Shown here: positions 35,222 through 43,405 of the stretch, in pieces
How the letters are laid out: the number at the start of each line of letters is the position of its first letter
Numbering within the stretch: position 1 is the stretch's first letter
From: Flagellimonas sp. 389
GTDB lineage: Bacteria > Bacteroidota > Bacteroidia > Flavobacteriales > Flavobacteriaceae
NCBI RefSeq assembly: GCF_018449435.1
Contig: NZ_JAHCMU010000010.1
Location: forward strand, 118,561 to 182,560
Direction: 5' to 3'
Length of the DNA stretch: 64,000 nucleotides
Notes under the pieces: generated by a model
The model's input: only the letters and a program-made list of their open reading frames with translations
The model's database searches: none
What the model was told of the DNA's origin: nothing
Made by a program: the position numbers and the translations under genes

Positions 35222-36319
35222 TTAAACCTTTTGTAGCTGTTTCTTCTTTTTAAATCCTTTATCTCTCCAGTACGTCGCGAGTGAAGATCCTGAAATGTTC
35301 ATCCAAGGTCCAAAAACAGCGGGAGCTAAACCTACAGTAGCTACTTTTCCCATCTCTAAGGCAATACCAGAGGCAAGTCCCCCATTCTGCATTCCTACTT
35401 CTAAGGCAATGGTGCGGCAATCTTTTTCCTCCATTCTAAACAGACGCCCACCCCAATACCCCAAAAAGTAGCCAGCTGAGTTATGAAGTATCGCTGCAAG
35501 TATTAGAAATAATCCAATAGAAAGTAGGCTATCTCTCCCGGAAGCCGTGATAATCATAATAATCAAGGTTATCCCTGCCATAGAAACAATGGGCATGGCT
35601 TTATCCATCCATTTGGCCTTGCCCTTAAAAAAGTGATTGAACAGCAACCCTGCTATGATAGGTAAAATGACCATTTTGACAATGCTCAACATCATCTCCA
35701 AAAAATCTATGGGCACAAACTCACCTGCAAACAAATCCATCAATAGAGGAGTCATTAAAGGGGCCATCAACGTGGCAACAGCTGTAAGTGTTACAGAAAG
35801 TGCAACGTTCGCTTTGGCTAAATAGACCATAACATTAGATGCCAATCCACTTGGTGATGAACCTATCAATATTACGCCTGCCGCTATTTCTGCAGGAAAG
35901 CCGAACAAAGTTGCAATTGAAAGTCCTAAGATGGGCATGAGCGTAAACTGGCAAATAAGTCCGACCAGTACTCCTTTGGGCATTTTAATGACCCCTACAA
36001 AATCATTTAAACTCATTGCGGTTCCCATACCAAACATAATAACCTGTAGTAATGGCACAATCAAAACTTTTAGTTGAAAGCCACTAATTTCTATTAAATA
36101 AGAAGGGTAATACATGGAAAGGGATACTGCAGCAAATATTAATATGGTAAAAGAAAAGCCTTTAAATTTTTTATGCCCCCTTGCCGCCAGAGCTAAAGAC
36201 AAAAAGAGCAGGATCAGTGATGGCCCTGTTTGTTGGGCATGCCCCACCAGTAGAAGTAAAATTGTAGTTAAGAGACTAACCAAGGATACAATACCCGAAA
36301 CAGTATACAGTTTTTTCAT
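35222..36319 (-). CDS. BASS (bile acid:sodium symporter) family transporter
   Basis: The 365-residue protein has about ten membrane segments with the family motifs FGMGTAMSLNDFVGVIKMPK near residue 95, GVILIGSSPSGLASNVMVYL near 148 (first cross-over), and ALEVGMQNGGLASGIALEMG near 300 (second cross-over). BASS proteins cotransport organic anions with Na+. The substrate here is unknown; the context favours a sulfur-containing organic acid. It is first in the minus-strand run BASS-Crp-SulP-MBL-rhodanese and has a perfect 20-bp palindrome 48 bases upstream. Confidence 0.9.
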   Translation of the reverse strand: MKKLYTVSGIVSLVSLLTTILLLLVGHAQQTGPSLILLFLSLALAARGHKKFKGFSFTILIFAAVSLSMYYPSYLIEISGFQLKVLIVPLLQVIMFGMGTAMSLNDFVGVIKMPKGVLVGLICQFTLMPILGLSIATLFGFPAEIAAGVILIGSSPSGLASNVMVYLAKANVALSVTLTAVATLMAPLMTPLLMDLFAGEFVPIDFLEMMLSIVKMVILPIIAGLLFNHFFKGKAKWMDKAMPIVSMAGITLIIMIITASGRDSLLSIGLFLILAAILHNSAGYFLGYWGGRLFRMEEKDCRTIALEVGMQNGGLASGIALEMGKVATVGLAPAVFGPWMNISGSSLATYWRDKGFKKKKQLQKV

Positions 36320-36367
36320 TAATCTTAAGTGCTTATGCCAATTGATGTCAAAGCATCATAAAAATAC

Positions 36368-36387
36368 GGAATTGGTTAACCAATTCC
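36368..36387. promoter_or_regulatory. Perfect 20-bp palindrome upstream of the BASS-crp operon
   Basis: GGAATTGGTTAACCAATTCC is fully self-complementary. It lies 48 bases upstream of the BASS start, just before a possible -7 box (TATTTTTA on the minus strand), the usual place for an operator. The Crp protein encoded one gene downstream is the obvious candidate to bind it. Confidence 0.7.
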
Positions 36388-36497
36388 ACCCTAAGAATAC
36401 GTTAAAAAACTTGATAAAAAAATTCTTTCTCGAAGTTCAATGTACCTTTTAAAGAAAGAAAGCTTATAGCCGCAAAAACATGCACCTTCAGTACTGG

Positions 36498-37625
36498 TCA
36501 ATACCCCTTTAAGGATTTAACCTTATTGCAATAGGCCGATGGCGTCATACCTGTTTCATTTTTAAAGACCCTATTGAACGTTGCTTTAGAGTTAAAACCA
36601 GACTCCAAACCTATCGAAACCAAGGTATAGTCTTTATAGGATATATTCTGAAACAGATTTTTGGCCTCTTCTACCCGATATTTATTTACAAAAGAAAAGA
36701 AGTTTTCATTAGTGCTGGCCTTAATCGCTTCGGATACTTTCTGGGGCGACTCACCAGATAGCACAGCAAGCTTAGAAACAGAGAAGTCAGCATCCAAATA
36801 AGGTTTATTTTTTTCCATAAGTATTTTTATTTTGCTCGCTAACTGCTTGATCGGTTCAGTTAATTCCAGTATTGCTTTCCGTTTTTTGTATACGCCCTTT
36901 TGCCTAAAAAACAAAAAGCTTAAAACAAAAATCAAAATAACAACAACAGACAATAGAAAAGTTCCCAAGAATAACTCAGAATCATCGTTTTCCACCAACT
37001 TGGATATGACATATTCCCATATTGCGAACAAAAAATAAATGGAGGTCAGGATTGCCAATATCTTCTGGAGGTTACTGGTATGTACTAGGATAATCAGGTT
37101 GTTGTCCGATTTAACTATTTTCCTTTTTTCAAGAAAGACACCAATACTAATTAGCAAAGCACTCACTAAAAACAGCGCATGTACTAAACTGGACAATAAG
37201 GGATATTCAAGTGTGACAGCAGCATATTCAAACACCTCATTTTGGGGTACGTTCTTATAAACCAAAATACCTATACCCATTAACGTCCAAATACTAAATG
37301 GAACAAGGGTAATCGTAAGTATTCGGTTCCATTTAAACTCCTCTTGCAGGACACTTCTACCGTAAGCATAAAAGAAAAATAGATTCAGGAAAAGAAAAGA
37401 TTTATTTATATCAACAAGAAGCGGTATCGAAGTTGAAGGTTCAACAATTTTCAAGATCTCGATAAGCGAGTTGACAGCACTCATACTTAACCAAGCAATT
37501 AAGACCTTATCATGAAATTCTTTGTTCTTTTTAAAGAATATAATGGGAAGCAACAGAAATGGAAAAATAACGATCAACAAATAAAGCATTAAGGCTATAA
37601 GTCCAACTACTTGTTGTTCATCCAT
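36498..37625 (-). CDS. Membrane-bound AraC family regulator
   Basis: The 375-residue protein has seven membrane segments in residues 1-240, then a linker and an AraC double helix-turn-helix. The latter contains DADFSVSKLAVLSGESPQKV, SFVNKYRVEEAKNLFQN and LVSIGLESGFNSKATFNRVF, ending FKNETGMTPSAYCNKVKSL. This 7TM-AraC layout is widespread in flavobacteria and senses a membrane or extracellular cue. It is transcribed from a gene-poor stretch and its target is not evident. Confidence 0.92.
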   Translation of the reverse strand: MDEQQVVGLIALMLYLLIVIFPFLLLPIIFFKKNKEFHDKVLIAWLSMSAVNSLIEILKIVEPSTSIPLLVDINKSFLFLNLFFFYAYGRSVLQEEFKWNRILTITLVPFSIWTLMGIGILVYKNVPQNEVFEYAAVTLEYPLLSSLVHALFLVSALLISIGVFLEKRKIVKSDNNLIILVHTSNLQKILAILTSIYFLFAIWEYVISKLVENDDSELFLGTFLLSVVVILIFVLSFLFFRQKGVYKKRKAILELTEPIKQLASKIKILMEKNKPYLDADFSVSKLAVLSGESPQKVSEAIKASTNENFFSFVNKYRVEEAKNLFQNISYKDYTLVSIGLESGFNSKATFNRVFKNETGMTPSAYCNKVKSLKGY

Positions 37626-37788
37626 GAATTAATTGCTTTTATGAAATTTATCGTCTTACAAAAGCCCCAAATATATAAACACTTGCTTTCAACTAAAAAT
37701 TGAGAATTGAATTGAGTAAACCAAAAAACAACTCACAATCAAGATTTAAAAGTTTTTCTTTTCTATTTTGATTGGCGCCATTTGATAT

Positions 37789-37887
37789 TTAAAAGGTATG
37801 GTGTGCCCAAGGAACTCCTACTATTTTCTTAAAATCCTGATTATCAAAAGTTAAATTTTCATCGGCTTTTGTTAAAACAAGTCTCAT
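37789..37887 (-). pseudogene. Possible C-terminal gene remnant, 32 codons
   Basis: From an ATG at 37887 the frame reads MRLVLTKADENLTFDNQDFK and ends IVGVPWAHHTF. Its composition looks like real protein sequence, yet an in-frame stop precedes the ATG by one codon. I do not recognise the source. It is either a very small gene or the last part of a lost one. Confidence 0.3.
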
Positions 37888-37906
37888 TAGTTACAAAATG
37901 AGACTT
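37879..37906. repeat. 10-bp perfect inverted repeat
   Basis: AAGTCTCATT and AATGAGACTT are separated by 8 bases. On the minus strand the hairpin is followed by T-rich sequence. It overlaps the ATG of the 32-codon remnant, so it may be a translational or transcriptional control hairpin. Confidence 0.5.
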
Positions 37907-38132
37907 CGTCACCTATTGGTTCTTTCATCTTTGAAATGCCAATAGAAATAACCTTGCATGTTTTTGTTTTTAGTACAATTAATAGTTTCCCAATAAGATA
38001 GTATCACCCCAAAAAACTCAATACCAGGTGTTTGAAAACAACTTACACTATTTAGGTTATGTCCTAATATGAATATGCAGAAGAGCATTATCGAACTGTC
38101 ATTGATTTTTTAAACTTTAAGATTGAGGTTAG

Positions 38133-39047
38133 ATGATTTCCAAATATACCGACAATTACTACGACCATTTTTCAAAAAAAACCAGCAAGATCCCACCAGT
38201 ATTTAGGAAAGAGGAAAACTACATGATGCGGTTTTGTGCTCCCCTTTCACATTTTACTTTTGACAACAACAATCTAACGATAATATATTTTAAAGATGGT
38301 ACGGGTGAATTACTGTGGGCTGATAGGCGCATTAAAGTTGAGGCCAATAAGTTTATTGTGATCAACCCAAGTACAGGATGGGAATATGTCAATGCAAAAA
38401 AGAAATATATCGATGTGCTGAGCATGGTAATTTGTGATATTTTCAAGAAGCGATTCAATTACTTTATCAGCGCATCTCAACGTAAACTCCTCGATGATCC
38501 ATTTCAAATTGCAACAGACCAAACCTATTTTATGGAACAGACTTTTGGTGCTGATTATTATCGTTCTGGAAATCTCCTGCAAGTCGTCCATAGCTTGAGC
38601 AATAATGGCGATTATAGGTTTACATCCGCAGAGGAACTCTGTATGGAAATGCTACAGACCATCTATCAAGATCAACATAAGGGGTACGATCTAGCTTCTC
38701 ATATTGAAGCGAAAAAGTCTTCCACTAAACTTGAAACATTAAAGCGCTTATTGGTGGCCAACGACTACATACAGGATAATTTAATGAATCCCATATCCTT
38801 GGATGATATATCACGGGTATCCGCACTTTCAAATTATCATTTATACAACTCTTTTAAAAAGATTTATGGCAAAACACCGCACCAATATATCAATAGGTTA
38901 AAAATGGCAAAGGCAAAAACGTATGTCCAGGAAAGCCACTTCTCCCTAAGCGAAATATCTGATATTTTTGGTTACAACGACCCAACGGTATTCGGCAAGG
39001 TCTTTAAAAAAGCATATGGTCGCCCACCCTCTTACTACCGTACCTAA
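38133..39047 (+). CDS. AraC family transcriptional regulator, soluble
   Basis: A 304-residue protein with a cupin-like N-terminal sensing domain (LTIIYFKDGTGELLW near residue 49 and INPSTGWEYVN near 78) and a C-terminal AraC domain: NPISLDDISRVSALSNYHLY, YGKTPHQYINRLKMAKAK and FSLSEISDIFGYNDPTVFGK. It ends FKKAYGRPPSYYR. It lies immediately upstream of the LRR lipoprotein array on the same strand, 450 bases away, and is the best candidate for its regulator, but no binding site was found. Confidence 0.9.
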   Translation: MISKYTDNYYDHFSKKTSKIPPVFRKEENYMMRFCAPLSHFTFDNNNLTIIYFKDGTGELLWADRRIKVEANKFIVINPSTGWEYVNAKKKYIDVLSMVICDIFKKRFNYFISASQRKLLDDPFQIATDQTYFMEQTFGADYYRSGNLLQVVHSLSNNGDYRFTSAEELCMEMLQTIYQDQHKGYDLASHIEAKKSSTKLETLKRLLVANDYIQDNLMNPISLDDISRVSALSNYHLYNSFKKIYGKTPHQYINRLKMAKAKTYVQESHFSLSEISDIFGYNDPTVFGKVFKKAYGRPPSYYRT

Positions 39048-39498
39048 AACTTAAATCTGGAATCCGTCTCACTCTTACATAATTGCTCTGCGCAAGGTTG
39101 ATGGCAGGTCCTTAAGAAGGATAATCTACAGAAAAACCAAAATTTTAATTTTTCGACGAGTACTTGGATAAAGCCCTGGTTAATTTTACGGTCGGATTTT
39201 AGTGAAATCTGTAGTAGCCCAAAAACTTGAGCCTTGAAAAAACTAAGCTTATATCCATTAAAAACCTACCTATCTAGGTCTATACAAAAAGACCTGGCTA
39301 ATATCAATTTTAAAAGTGAGGTCACTTAAGCATTCCCAGTATAACCTTCTTTTTAGTATCAGCAAAATGATCGAATCCATATCAAATTTACATGCCAAAA
39401 GAAACATATACCCTGAACATGCAAGGTATACAAAAGAATAAAGCTGTGGCACCTGAACAATAACTCACATAGTCAAAACCCCATTTAAAAAAGTAAAT
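39048..39498. other. Gene-free leader of the LRR lipoprotein array
   Basis: I see no gene in these 450 bases. They separate the AraC gene from the first LRR lipoprotein and presumably contain the array promoter. No clear TAnnTTTG box with correct spacing was found. Confidence 0.5.
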
Positions 39499-40797
39499 AT
39501 GAAAAAGATTATTATTTTATTTTTAAGCCTATTTGTGCTCGTTTCATGCAGCAAGGATGATGATAATGAAGCTAGCAAGAAAAGCGGAGCCACGACTATC
39601 ACCGCCTTTACCTTTACCGCTACCGACAATGAAGCATTAACCGAAGATGTCAAGGCCGAAATTGATGAGAACCAAAAAACGATAAACGCCAAAGTGCCTT
39701 CGGGTACCAATGTCAAGACGTTAAAACCAAGCATCACCCTATCGGAAAATGCCACGGTAGACCCAAAAGAAAAAACGGCAGTCGATTTTAGCGATGACGT
39801 TATCTATACTGTTACCGGGGAGGATGGCAGCACAGCGAAATATACCGTAGCGGTCACGGTCGAAAAGTCGGATGCGAAACAGATTACTTCTTTCGTGTTC
39901 TTGGCAGCGGACAATGATGCCTTGTCCGACGACCTTTCAGCATCTATTGATACTGAGGCAAGGACCATTGCGATAACGGTTTCCACGGAAGTTGATGTGA
40001 CCGCTCTTATACCGACCATTTCCATATCTGAGAAAGCTACCATTGACCCTAAAGAAAAGGTGTTGACGGACTTTAGCAGTGCGATCACCTACACGGTAAC
40101 TGCGGAGGACGATACTAAAGTCGAGTATACTGCAGCCGTTACAAGGCCGCTTACGGAACGGGAGGCACTTGTTGGCATATATAATGCGAACCCGAACAAT
40201 ACACTCGGTTGGGACCTTGAAGAGGCTAATATCGCTACATGGAGGGGAGTAACGCTTGACGACAACGGTAAGCTTGTGAAGCTTGATATAGATGGAGTTG
40301 GCTTGGACAACCTACCCGCCACAATAGGATACCTGACGAATCTTGAAAACCTGAGTTTGAAAAAAAATTCCCTGACATTGTTGCCTCCGGAGATCGGTAA
40401 TCTGACAAGTCTTCAAATCTTGGACTTGGATGAAAATTCCTTGACATCGTTGCCTCCCGAGATTGGTAATCTGACAAGTCTTGTAGACTTGAGCTTGTTT
40501 AAAAATTCTTTGACATCGTTGCCTTCCGAGATTGGCAATCTAACGAATCTTGTAGATTTGTCGGCGTCAGGTAATTCCTTAACGTCGATACCTTCCGAGA
40601 TTGGTAATCTAACGAATCTTGTACTATTATTTTTAACCGAAAACTCCCTGACATCGTTGCCTCCCGAAATGGGCAAGCTTACAAAACTTGCGATATTCTG
40701 GGTAGCTAACAATCAAATAATGATTATTCCTCGGGAAATCTGCGCTTTAAACATAGGGACTTTTTTAAAAGATAGCACAGCCGAGTGCGAACAATAG
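39499..40797 (+). CDS. LRR lipoprotein 1 (two DUF5018-type repeats, then LRRs)
   Basis: Lipoprotein signal with Cys17 (LVSCSKDDDN). Two DUF5018-type immunoglobulin-like repeats cover about residues 30-122 and 123-213, each with the pattern ITAFTFTATDNEALTEDVKA and ending YTVTGEDGSTAKYTV. A cap with GIYNANPNNTLGWDLEEANI follows. Then come about seven 23-residue leucine-rich repeats with consensus LxxLxLxxNxLTSLPPEIGN. The C-terminus DSTAECEQ is shared in the family. It is predicted to be an outer-membrane, possibly surface-exposed, binding protein. Several LRR units are nearly identical at DNA level with a 69-base period, a sign of recent expansion. First of five tandem paralogues. Confidence 0.93.
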   Translation: MKKIIILFLSLFVLVSCSKDDDNEASKKSGATTITAFTFTATDNEALTEDVKAEIDENQKTINAKVPSGTNVKTLKPSITLSENATVDPKEKTAVDFSDDVIYTVTGEDGSTAKYTVAVTVEKSDAKQITSFVFLAADNDALSDDLSASIDTEARTIAITVSTEVDVTALIPTISISEKATIDPKEKVLTDFSSAITYTVTAEDDTKVEYTAAVTRPLTEREALVGIYNANPNNTLGWDLEEANIATWRGVTLDDNGKLVKLDIDGVGLDNLPATIGYLTNLENLSLKKNSLTLLPPEIGNLTSLQILDLDENSLTSLPPEIGNLTSLVDLSLFKNSLTSLPSEIGNLTNLVDLSASGNSLTSIPSEIGNLTNLVLLFLTENSLTSLPPEMGKLTKLAIFWVANNQIMIIPREICALNIGTFLKDSTAECEQ

Positions 40798-40830
40798 CAT
40801 GTATTCAAAACCAAATCAATATCCCTACAA

Positions 40831-42126
40831 ATGAAAAAAATCAGCATTCTATTCTTAAGCCTTTTTGTGCTTGCCTCGTGTAGCAAGGATGATGACAATG
40901 ACAATAGTGCCGCAAAGAGCGATGCAAAAGCCATTACCGCTTTTACCTTTGCCGCTGCCGATAATGATGCCCTGTCTGAAGATGTAAAGGCAGCCATAGA
41001 CGAAGACAAAAAGACGATAACGGCAGAAGTGCCTTTTAGCACTGACGTTACCGCACTAAAGCCAACTATCGCGGTTTCAGAAAAAGCAAGCGTATCGCCT
41101 AATAACAGGGCGACAAAAGATTTTAGCCAAGCGGTGGAGTATACCGTTACGGCCGAAGATGCCAGTACTACAAAATATACTATTACCGTAGTCATAAAAG
41201 CGCCAACAGACCGACAAGTATTGCTTGAACTCTACAATGTCAACCCTGACAATACGCTTGATTGGGATCTTGACGATGGGAATATGTCTAATTGGGGTGG
41301 TGTTTTTTCTTCAAACAATATGAAAGTTGATAGTTTGATTTTATTCGAAAAGAACATTATCATTTTACCAACGAATATTGGAGGACTGTCCAATCTTGTG
41401 AAATTGAACTTAGACGGGAATGCACTAACGGAACTTCCAAATGAAATACAAGCGCTTTCAAAGCTAAAAGACCTATCCTTTGCTGAGAACCTGATCACGG
41501 ACATACCAACTGGACTATGGAAGTTGACACAGCTTGAATCTCTATCTATGGGTGATAACTTGCTAACCGTACTTGATGCGGATATTGGAAAGCTGGAAAG
41601 TTTAAAATCTTTGGGGCTTTCAAACAATCAATTTAGCAGCTTGCCCAATGAGATAGGAAATCTTGTTAACCTTGAACAATTGTCTATTTTCAATTGTAAA
41701 CTAGAGAATTTACCTAGTACCATTGGTAACTTAAACAAGTTAGAGATTCTTTTTCTAACAGGAAACCAACTGGTCAATATCCCCAAAGAAATAGGTGAGC
41801 TTACAGGTCTAATTTCTTTATACATAGAACGCAACAAGTTGAACAGTCTACCTGTTGAGATTGAAAACTTACAAAACCTAGGAGATCTGCGATTGGGAGG
41901 CAACCTATTCACCAGTTTGCCAACTGAAATCGGTTCGCTTTTAAATCTTCAGGTTTTATTGGTAAATAAAAATCTGTTGACCACAGTCCCTGCTTCTATT
42001 GGGAATCTTACCAAACTAAGAACATTATTGCTACAAGAGAATCAGCTTACGCTCATACCCAAGGAGATCTGTGATTTGAACATACCGAATTTCAGAATAG
42101 ACACTGCCGCCGAGTGCGAACAATAG
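40831..42126 (+). CDS. LRR lipoprotein 2 (one DUF5018-type repeat, then LRRs)
   Basis: Signal peptide almost identical to its neighbours with Cys17 (LASCSKDDDN). It has only one DUF5018-type repeat (about residues 30-125), so it lost or never gained the second. The cap LYNVNPDNTLDWDLDDGN is followed by about eleven LRRs from residue 165 onward, more diverged from each other than in lipoprotein 1, and the tail DTAAECEQ. It starts 33 bases after lipoprotein 1. Length 431 residues. Confidence 0.93.
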   Translation: MKKISILFLSLFVLASCSKDDDNDNSAAKSDAKAITAFTFAAADNDALSEDVKAAIDEDKKTITAEVPFSTDVTALKPTIAVSEKASVSPNNRATKDFSQAVEYTVTAEDASTTKYTITVVIKAPTDRQVLLELYNVNPDNTLDWDLDDGNMSNWGGVFSSNNMKVDSLILFEKNIIILPTNIGGLSNLVKLNLDGNALTELPNEIQALSKLKDLSFAENLITDIPTGLWKLTQLESLSMGDNLLTVLDADIGKLESLKSLGLSNNQFSSLPNEIGNLVNLEQLSIFNCKLENLPSTIGNLNKLEILFLTGNQLVNIPKEIGELTGLISLYIERNKLNSLPVEIENLQNLGDLRLGGNLFTSLPTEIGSLLNLQVLLVNKNLLTTVPASIGNLTKLRTLLLQENQLTLIPKEICDLNIPNFRIDTAAECEQ

Positions 42127-42158
42127 CACCCATTCAAAAACCAAAATAACATCCTATA

Positions 42159-43265
42159 ATGAAAAAGATAAACATTCTATTTTTAAGCCTATTTGTGCTC
42201 GCTGCGTGCAGCAAAGATGATGACAACAATGCTGCTGACAAGAGCGGTGCCAAGGCCATTACTGCTTTCGTGTTTGCAGCAGCTGATAATGATGCGTTGA
42301 CAGAAGACATCAAGGCCGAAATTGATGAAGACGAAAAAACGGTTACCGCTGAGTTTCCGGCCGGCACAAATATTACCGCATTGAAGCCCAGTGTTACCAT
42401 ATCGGAAGATGCAAAGGTGGACCCTGGGAACAAGGAAGTTAAAAATTTTAGTGATGTTGTGGTCTATACCGTGACAGCAGAGGACGGTACCGAAGCAAAG
42501 TACAACGTTACCGCTACCGTTGGAAAGTCCGATGCAAAGGCCATTTTGGAATTTATTTTTGCCGCTGAGTACAACGATGGGATTTACAAGGATGTTGAAG
42601 CGGAAATTGATGAAGAAGAAAAGACAATAACGGCGCAACTCCCTTCCACAGTAGACCTGACCGCTCTAAAGCCTACAATAACACTTTCCGAAAAGGCTAC
42701 AGTAAATCCCAAGGAGAAGGTGTCGACGGACTTTAGTGGTGCGGTCATTTACACGGTAACGGCAGAGGACGGTACCGAAACAGCCTACACGGTTGAAGTA
42801 GAAGTAATCAAAAGCGACAGGCAAGTGCTGATCGATATTTACAACGCCAATCCCAATAATAACTTGGGCTGGGACCTAGAAGATGCCAATATCGCCAATT
42901 GGGATGGTGTTGAAATCAATACCAACTCACGGGTAACCCGTTTAACCCTTAATGATAAAAACTTGAGCACCGTTCCTAAATCAATTAAGAACTTGGGCGA
43001 ACTTTGGTATTTGAATCTAGAAAAAAACGAACTAAAAAGTATACCACCAGCGATAGGTTACCTAGTTGGTCTTGAATGGCTTTCTTTAGCAGTCAATAAG
43101 TTAACGGAAGTTCCCTCAGAAATCGGTCAACTTAGACTACTCATAACCTTTCGTCTACATCAAAACCAATTGACATCTATACCCCCGGAAATTTGTAATC
43201 TTCGGACTGGATATGGAAGCTTGGAGGTTTTTACCAACGACCCAGGCTTATCCTGCAAAGATTAA
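42159..43265 (+). CDS. LRR lipoprotein 3 (two DUF5018-type repeats, few LRRs)
   Basis: Signal with Cys17 (LAACSKDDDN), two DUF5018-type repeats (about 30-122 and 123-215), cap IYNANPNNNLGWDLEDANIA, and only about four LRRs between residues 255 and 345. The C-terminus ends in SCKD instead of the family tail. A detached copy of that tail lies just after its stop (43282-43296), which suggests the 3' end was replaced by recombination. At 368 residues it is the shortest of the five. Confidence 0.92.
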   Translation: MKKINILFLSLFVLAACSKDDDNNAADKSGAKAITAFVFAAADNDALTEDIKAEIDEDEKTVTAEFPAGTNITALKPSVTISEDAKVDPGNKEVKNFSDVVVYTVTAEDGTEAKYNVTATVGKSDAKAILEFIFAAEYNDGIYKDVEAEIDEEEKTITAQLPSTVDLTALKPTITLSEKATVNPKEKVSTDFSGAVIYTVTAEDGTETAYTVEVEVIKSDRQVLIDIYNANPNNNLGWDLEDANIANWDGVEINTNSRVTRLTLNDKNLSTVPKSIKNLGELWYLNLEKNELKSIPPAIGYLVGLEWLSLAVNKLTEVPSEIGQLRLLITFRLHQNQLTSIPPEICNLRTGYGSLEVFTNDPGLSCKD

Positions 43266-43281
43266 CATGGATGCTATTATA

Positions 43282-43296
43282 GCATGCGAACAATAA
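43282..43296 (+). pseudogene. Vestigial LRR-lipoprotein tail after gene 3
   Basis: GCA TGC GAA CAA TAA encodes ACEQ-stop, matching the AECEQ-stop that ends genes 1, 2 and 4. It lies 16 bases after the stop of gene 3 and is not translated with it, so it looks like the old end of the gene before its 3' part was exchanged. Confidence 0.6.
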
Positions 43297-43405
43297 TCTA
43301 AAAAACAAATCAATAAAATTTTGACCATGAAAAAGATAAGTATTCTATTCTTAAGCCTCTTTGTGCTCGCTTCGTGCAGCAAAGATGATGATAACGACAA
43401 CGGTA
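43293..43405 (+). repeat. Near-identical 5' cassette, copy before gene 4
   Basis: The leader and signal-peptide region of gene 4 is nearly identical to that of gene 5 (44792-44900): the shared leader includes CAATAAAATTTTGACCATGA and homology continues through the lipobox and into the first repeat. This is long enough for homologous recombination. Confidence 0.7.

Larger units (their letters stand above)
37626..38132. other. Gene-poor interval with an inverted repeat
   Basis: No full-length gene is present. A 10-bp perfect inverted repeat (AAGTCTCATT at 37879-37888, AATGAGACTT at 37897-37906) and a 32-codon minus-strand open frame (37789-37887) are listed separately. The rest presumably holds the promoters of the two AraC genes. 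Confidence 0.6.
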
